DNA from: Halomonas sp. KAO
Lineage (GTDB): Bacteria; Pseudomonadota; Gammaproteobacteria; Pseudomonadales; Halomonadaceae
Direction of reading: 5' to 3'
Length of the DNA stretch: 64,000 nucleotides
Assembly: GCF_015595025.1 (NCBI RefSeq)
Contig: NZ_JADNRL010000019.1
Span: 499,386 to 563,385 of the forward strand
How positions within the stretch are numbered: the stretch's first letter is position 1; each line of letters opens with the position of its first letter. The position numbers were made by a program, and so were the translations under genes. Below are positions 62,455-64,000 of this stretch, piece after piece. The notes under the pieces were generated by a model. That model was not told where the DNA came from and searched no databases. It saw only the letters and a list, made by a program, of their open reading frames with translations.

Positions 62455-62961
62455 CTACTGACGGGAGGCGTCTTCCTGAGCCTCGAGCATCTCCACGAGA
62501 GGCTGGAACTCCTCGCGGTTGTGCTCGTTCATGCGCATCAGGATGCGATGCGCCTCGAGGATCCGCCGCCGGGTCTCCTCGACATCGGTGGGGATCTCGG
62601 GCAGATCGCAGAGCTCACAGACCTCGGTGATGGGCGATTCCACCATGGTGAAGAAACGCGAGAAACCCATCACATCCAGCATGCGCTGAACGTCGGGGTT
62701 GTCAACCACGATGGTGGGTCGCTCCGCCAGCCGCCCCTGGACGGCCATGGCCACCTTGGCCAGAAAGCCCAGCGCGGTGGAGTCCACGTTGCTGGCGTCA
62801 CGCAGGTCGATGATCAGCGACTCGAGACCCGGGGTGCTCGCCAGCTGCTGGGCCTGACGGTCCAGGGTGGCACAGAGTGTCAGCCGTACGTCACCGCACA
62901 GCTTGAGGACGAATACGCCGGCATCGAATGCCGCCTTGATGCGCCCTTCATGAATCAGCAT
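62455..62961 (-). CDS. STAS-domain anti-sigma factor antagonist (HsbA-like)
   Basis: 168 residues from the ATG at 62961. The N-terminal STAS domain reads VFVLKLCGDVRLTLCATLDR, then LIIDLRDASNVDSTALGFLA; Ser in DSTALG is the phosphorylation site used by partner kinases. It ends with a long Glu/Arg-rich helix. HsbA of Pseudomonas, which switches between FlgM binding and HsbD, is the closest fit I recall. It overlaps the PP2C gene by 14 bases, so they are co-expressed. Confidence 0.8.
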   Translation of the reverse strand: MLIHEGRIKAAFDAGVFVLKLCGDVRLTLCATLDRQAQQLASTPGLESLIIDLRDASNVDSTALGFLAKVAMAVQGRLAERPTIVVDNPDVQRMLDVMGFSRFFTMVESPITEVCELCDLPEIPTDVEETRRRILEAHRILMRMNEHNREEFQPLVEMLEAQEDASRQ

Positions 62962-64000
62962 GGCCAAATCCGCTCAACATCATGATCGTCAGGTCGTCGG
63001 GCAATGTCTCATCGCCCGGCGCGAGGTCAAGGCCAATCTGGCCCTTGAGGTCCGCCAGCGTCGCGCTGGCCTGAACCTGCCGCTCGAGTTCCATCAGCCG
63101 CGAGTCGAGGGTATCGCCCGGCAGGCACTCCAGAACGCCATCCGAACAGAGCCACAGGTGAAAGCGTTCCGGCAGCGAACAGCCCAGGGTCGGGTAGTCG
63201 GCGCCCGGAAAGAGCCCGACCGGCATGCCCTCGCCCGCCAGGCTGGTCACCTTGCCATCCACCACCAGCAGAGGCATGGGCAGCTGCGCGCCCAGCGAAT
63301 AGTGCAGATAGCGACGCTCAAGGTCAATGATACCCACAAACAGGGTGGCATGCTTGCCGATGCCGGTCTCCAGCAGTTCCTTGTTGAGGTCCGCCAGCCA
63401 GCGTGCCGGCAGCGCCTCGGGGTGCGCACCATCCCACTCGGTCTGCCAACGATTGGCCAGGTACTTGAGCAGCACCGTGACGAAGGCCGATGACGCCCCA
63501 TGCCCCGAGACATCGGCGAAGTAGAACAGCAGATAGCGCTCGTCGAGAAGGTGGAAGTCGAGGAAATCTCCCGAGAGGTAGAGATAGGGAGCAAACCAGT
63601 AGTCACAGGTGACGCCACCCAGGGACTGGGGCCTGGGCGGCAGCAGCTTGCGCTGGATCTGGCCGCCGGCCTGCTGGTCGAGACGCAACATCGCCAGATG
63701 GGTCTCGAGGGTCTCGTTGAGCTCCTCCAGGCGCAGCTTGTCGCGGCGGCGTGCCTCCTCGAGGTCATGCAGCCGAATCGCCTTGCGGATCATGCGTCGC
63801 AGCAGCTGACCGTGGCGACGCGGCTCCACGATATAGTCCACCAGCCCCGCATCCACCGCCGAGAGCAGGTCCGGGGCATCGCGGCTGTCGCTGACCACCA
63901 GGGTCGGCAGGCTCTCGCATAGCGCTGGCCAGTCGGCGGCCGGCACGGCCCGCACATGGGCCACCGCCAGCGCCACCTCGGGCGGCAGTGCCTCACTGTC
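62948..64000 (-). CDS. PP2C phosphatase response regulator (HsbR-like), partial
   Basis: 351 codons are visible; the start lies beyond the window. The N-terminal part looks like the end of a receiver domain (LPTLVVSDSRDAPDLLSAVD and on to VDYIVEPRR), then a coiled-coil linker (LHDLEEARRRDKLRLEELNE) and a PP2C (SpoIIE-type) domain: GDFLDFHLL, FYFADVSGHGASSAF, LWLCSDGVLECL, DDLTIMML. It would dephosphorylate the STAS protein. The chain stops right after PP2C; Pseudomonas HsbR continues into a kinase-like anti-sigma domain, which is absent here. Confidence 0.8.
   Translation of the reverse strand, partial: DSEALPPEVALAVAHVRAVPAADWPALCESLPTLVVSDSRDAPDLLSAVDAGLVDYIVEPRRHGQLLRRMIRKAIRLHDLEEARRRDKLRLEELNETLETHLAMLRLDQQAGGQIQRKLLPPRPQSLGGVTCDYWFAPYLYLSGDFLDFHLLDERYLLFYFADVSGHGASSAFVTVLLKYLANRWQTEWDGAHPEALPARWLADLNKELLETGIGKHATLFVGIIDLERRYLHYSLGAQLPMPLLVVDGKVTSLAGEGMPVGLFPGADYPTLGCSLPERFHLWLCSDGVLECLPGDTLDSRLMELERQVQASATLADLKGQIGLDLAPGDETLPDDLTIMMLSGFGHADS

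Overview
This 64-kb window is high-GC chromosomal DNA from a gammaproteobacterium, most likely Halomonadaceae (Halomonas or a close relative). That rests on the protein character (Fis after DusB, PPi-dependent phosphofructokinase, HsbR/HsbA-like pair, bioBFHCD order) and on a Halomonas-like intergenic repeat. It is inference from sequence; no database was searched. Gene density is high, most genes sit in tight operons with ATGA overlaps, and there is no prophage, transposase, CRISPR array or rRNA.

Layout. 0-14 kb is core metabolism: PPi-dependent phosphofructokinase, a bifunctional phosphatase/kinase with eroded catalytic motifs, inorganic pyrophosphatase, a DUF2333 protein, DsbD, biotin-dependent acetyl-CoA carboxylase subunits (accB, accC), prmA, dusB-fis and purH. 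14-19.4 kb has gabD, folX and folE, a small secreted protein, srkA and comF. 19.4-25.5 kb is biotin synthesis, bioBFHCD, then a tRNA-Leu(UAG) gene and bioA; two BirA-like operators precede bioB. 25.5-26.5 kb encodes an unknown outer-membrane-like protein.

26.5-40.1 kb is a large minus-strand vitamin B12 salvage region. One run is cobT-cbiZ-cbiB-cobD-cobU-cobS-cobC followed by a second, degenerate cobU-like gene. The other run is btuB-btuF-btuC-btuD, with a cobalamin riboswitch in front, followed by bluB-cobQ. No corrin-ring genes are present, so the cell appears to import corrinoids, strip or amidate them, make its own lower ligand (BluB) and rebuild cobalamin.

40.2-48.5 kb has a deaminase, an unusual HTH-glutathione S-transferase fusion, and a fatty-acid or organic-acid catabolic group: acyl-CoA dehydrogenase, short-chain dehydrogenase, acyl-CoA synthetase, TetR regulator and thiolase. 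Two inverted copies of a 17-bp motif flank the regulator, and a PsrA-type palindrome precedes the dehydrogenase. 48.5-49.9 kb is fetAB. 49.9-54.6 kb is an arsenic island: an operator, an in-frame collapsed ACR3 remnant, a CC/Se-motif protein, an MFS carrier, arsR, arsJ and the arsJ-associated GAPDH. 54.6-59.2 kb is pstSCAB with a clear Pho box. Then come a TauE-like permease, a Bcr-type drug exporter, transaldolase, and an HsbA/HsbR-type anti-sigma-antagonist and PP2C pair, the last cut by the window end.

Three copies of a structured intergenic repeat (start, 33.8 kb, 62.3 kb) show compensatory base changes in two stems. The main leads are this repeat, the HTH-GST fusion, the degenerate kinase/phosphatase, and the collapsed ACR3 gene sharing an operator word with the gapdh-arsJ-arsR operon.
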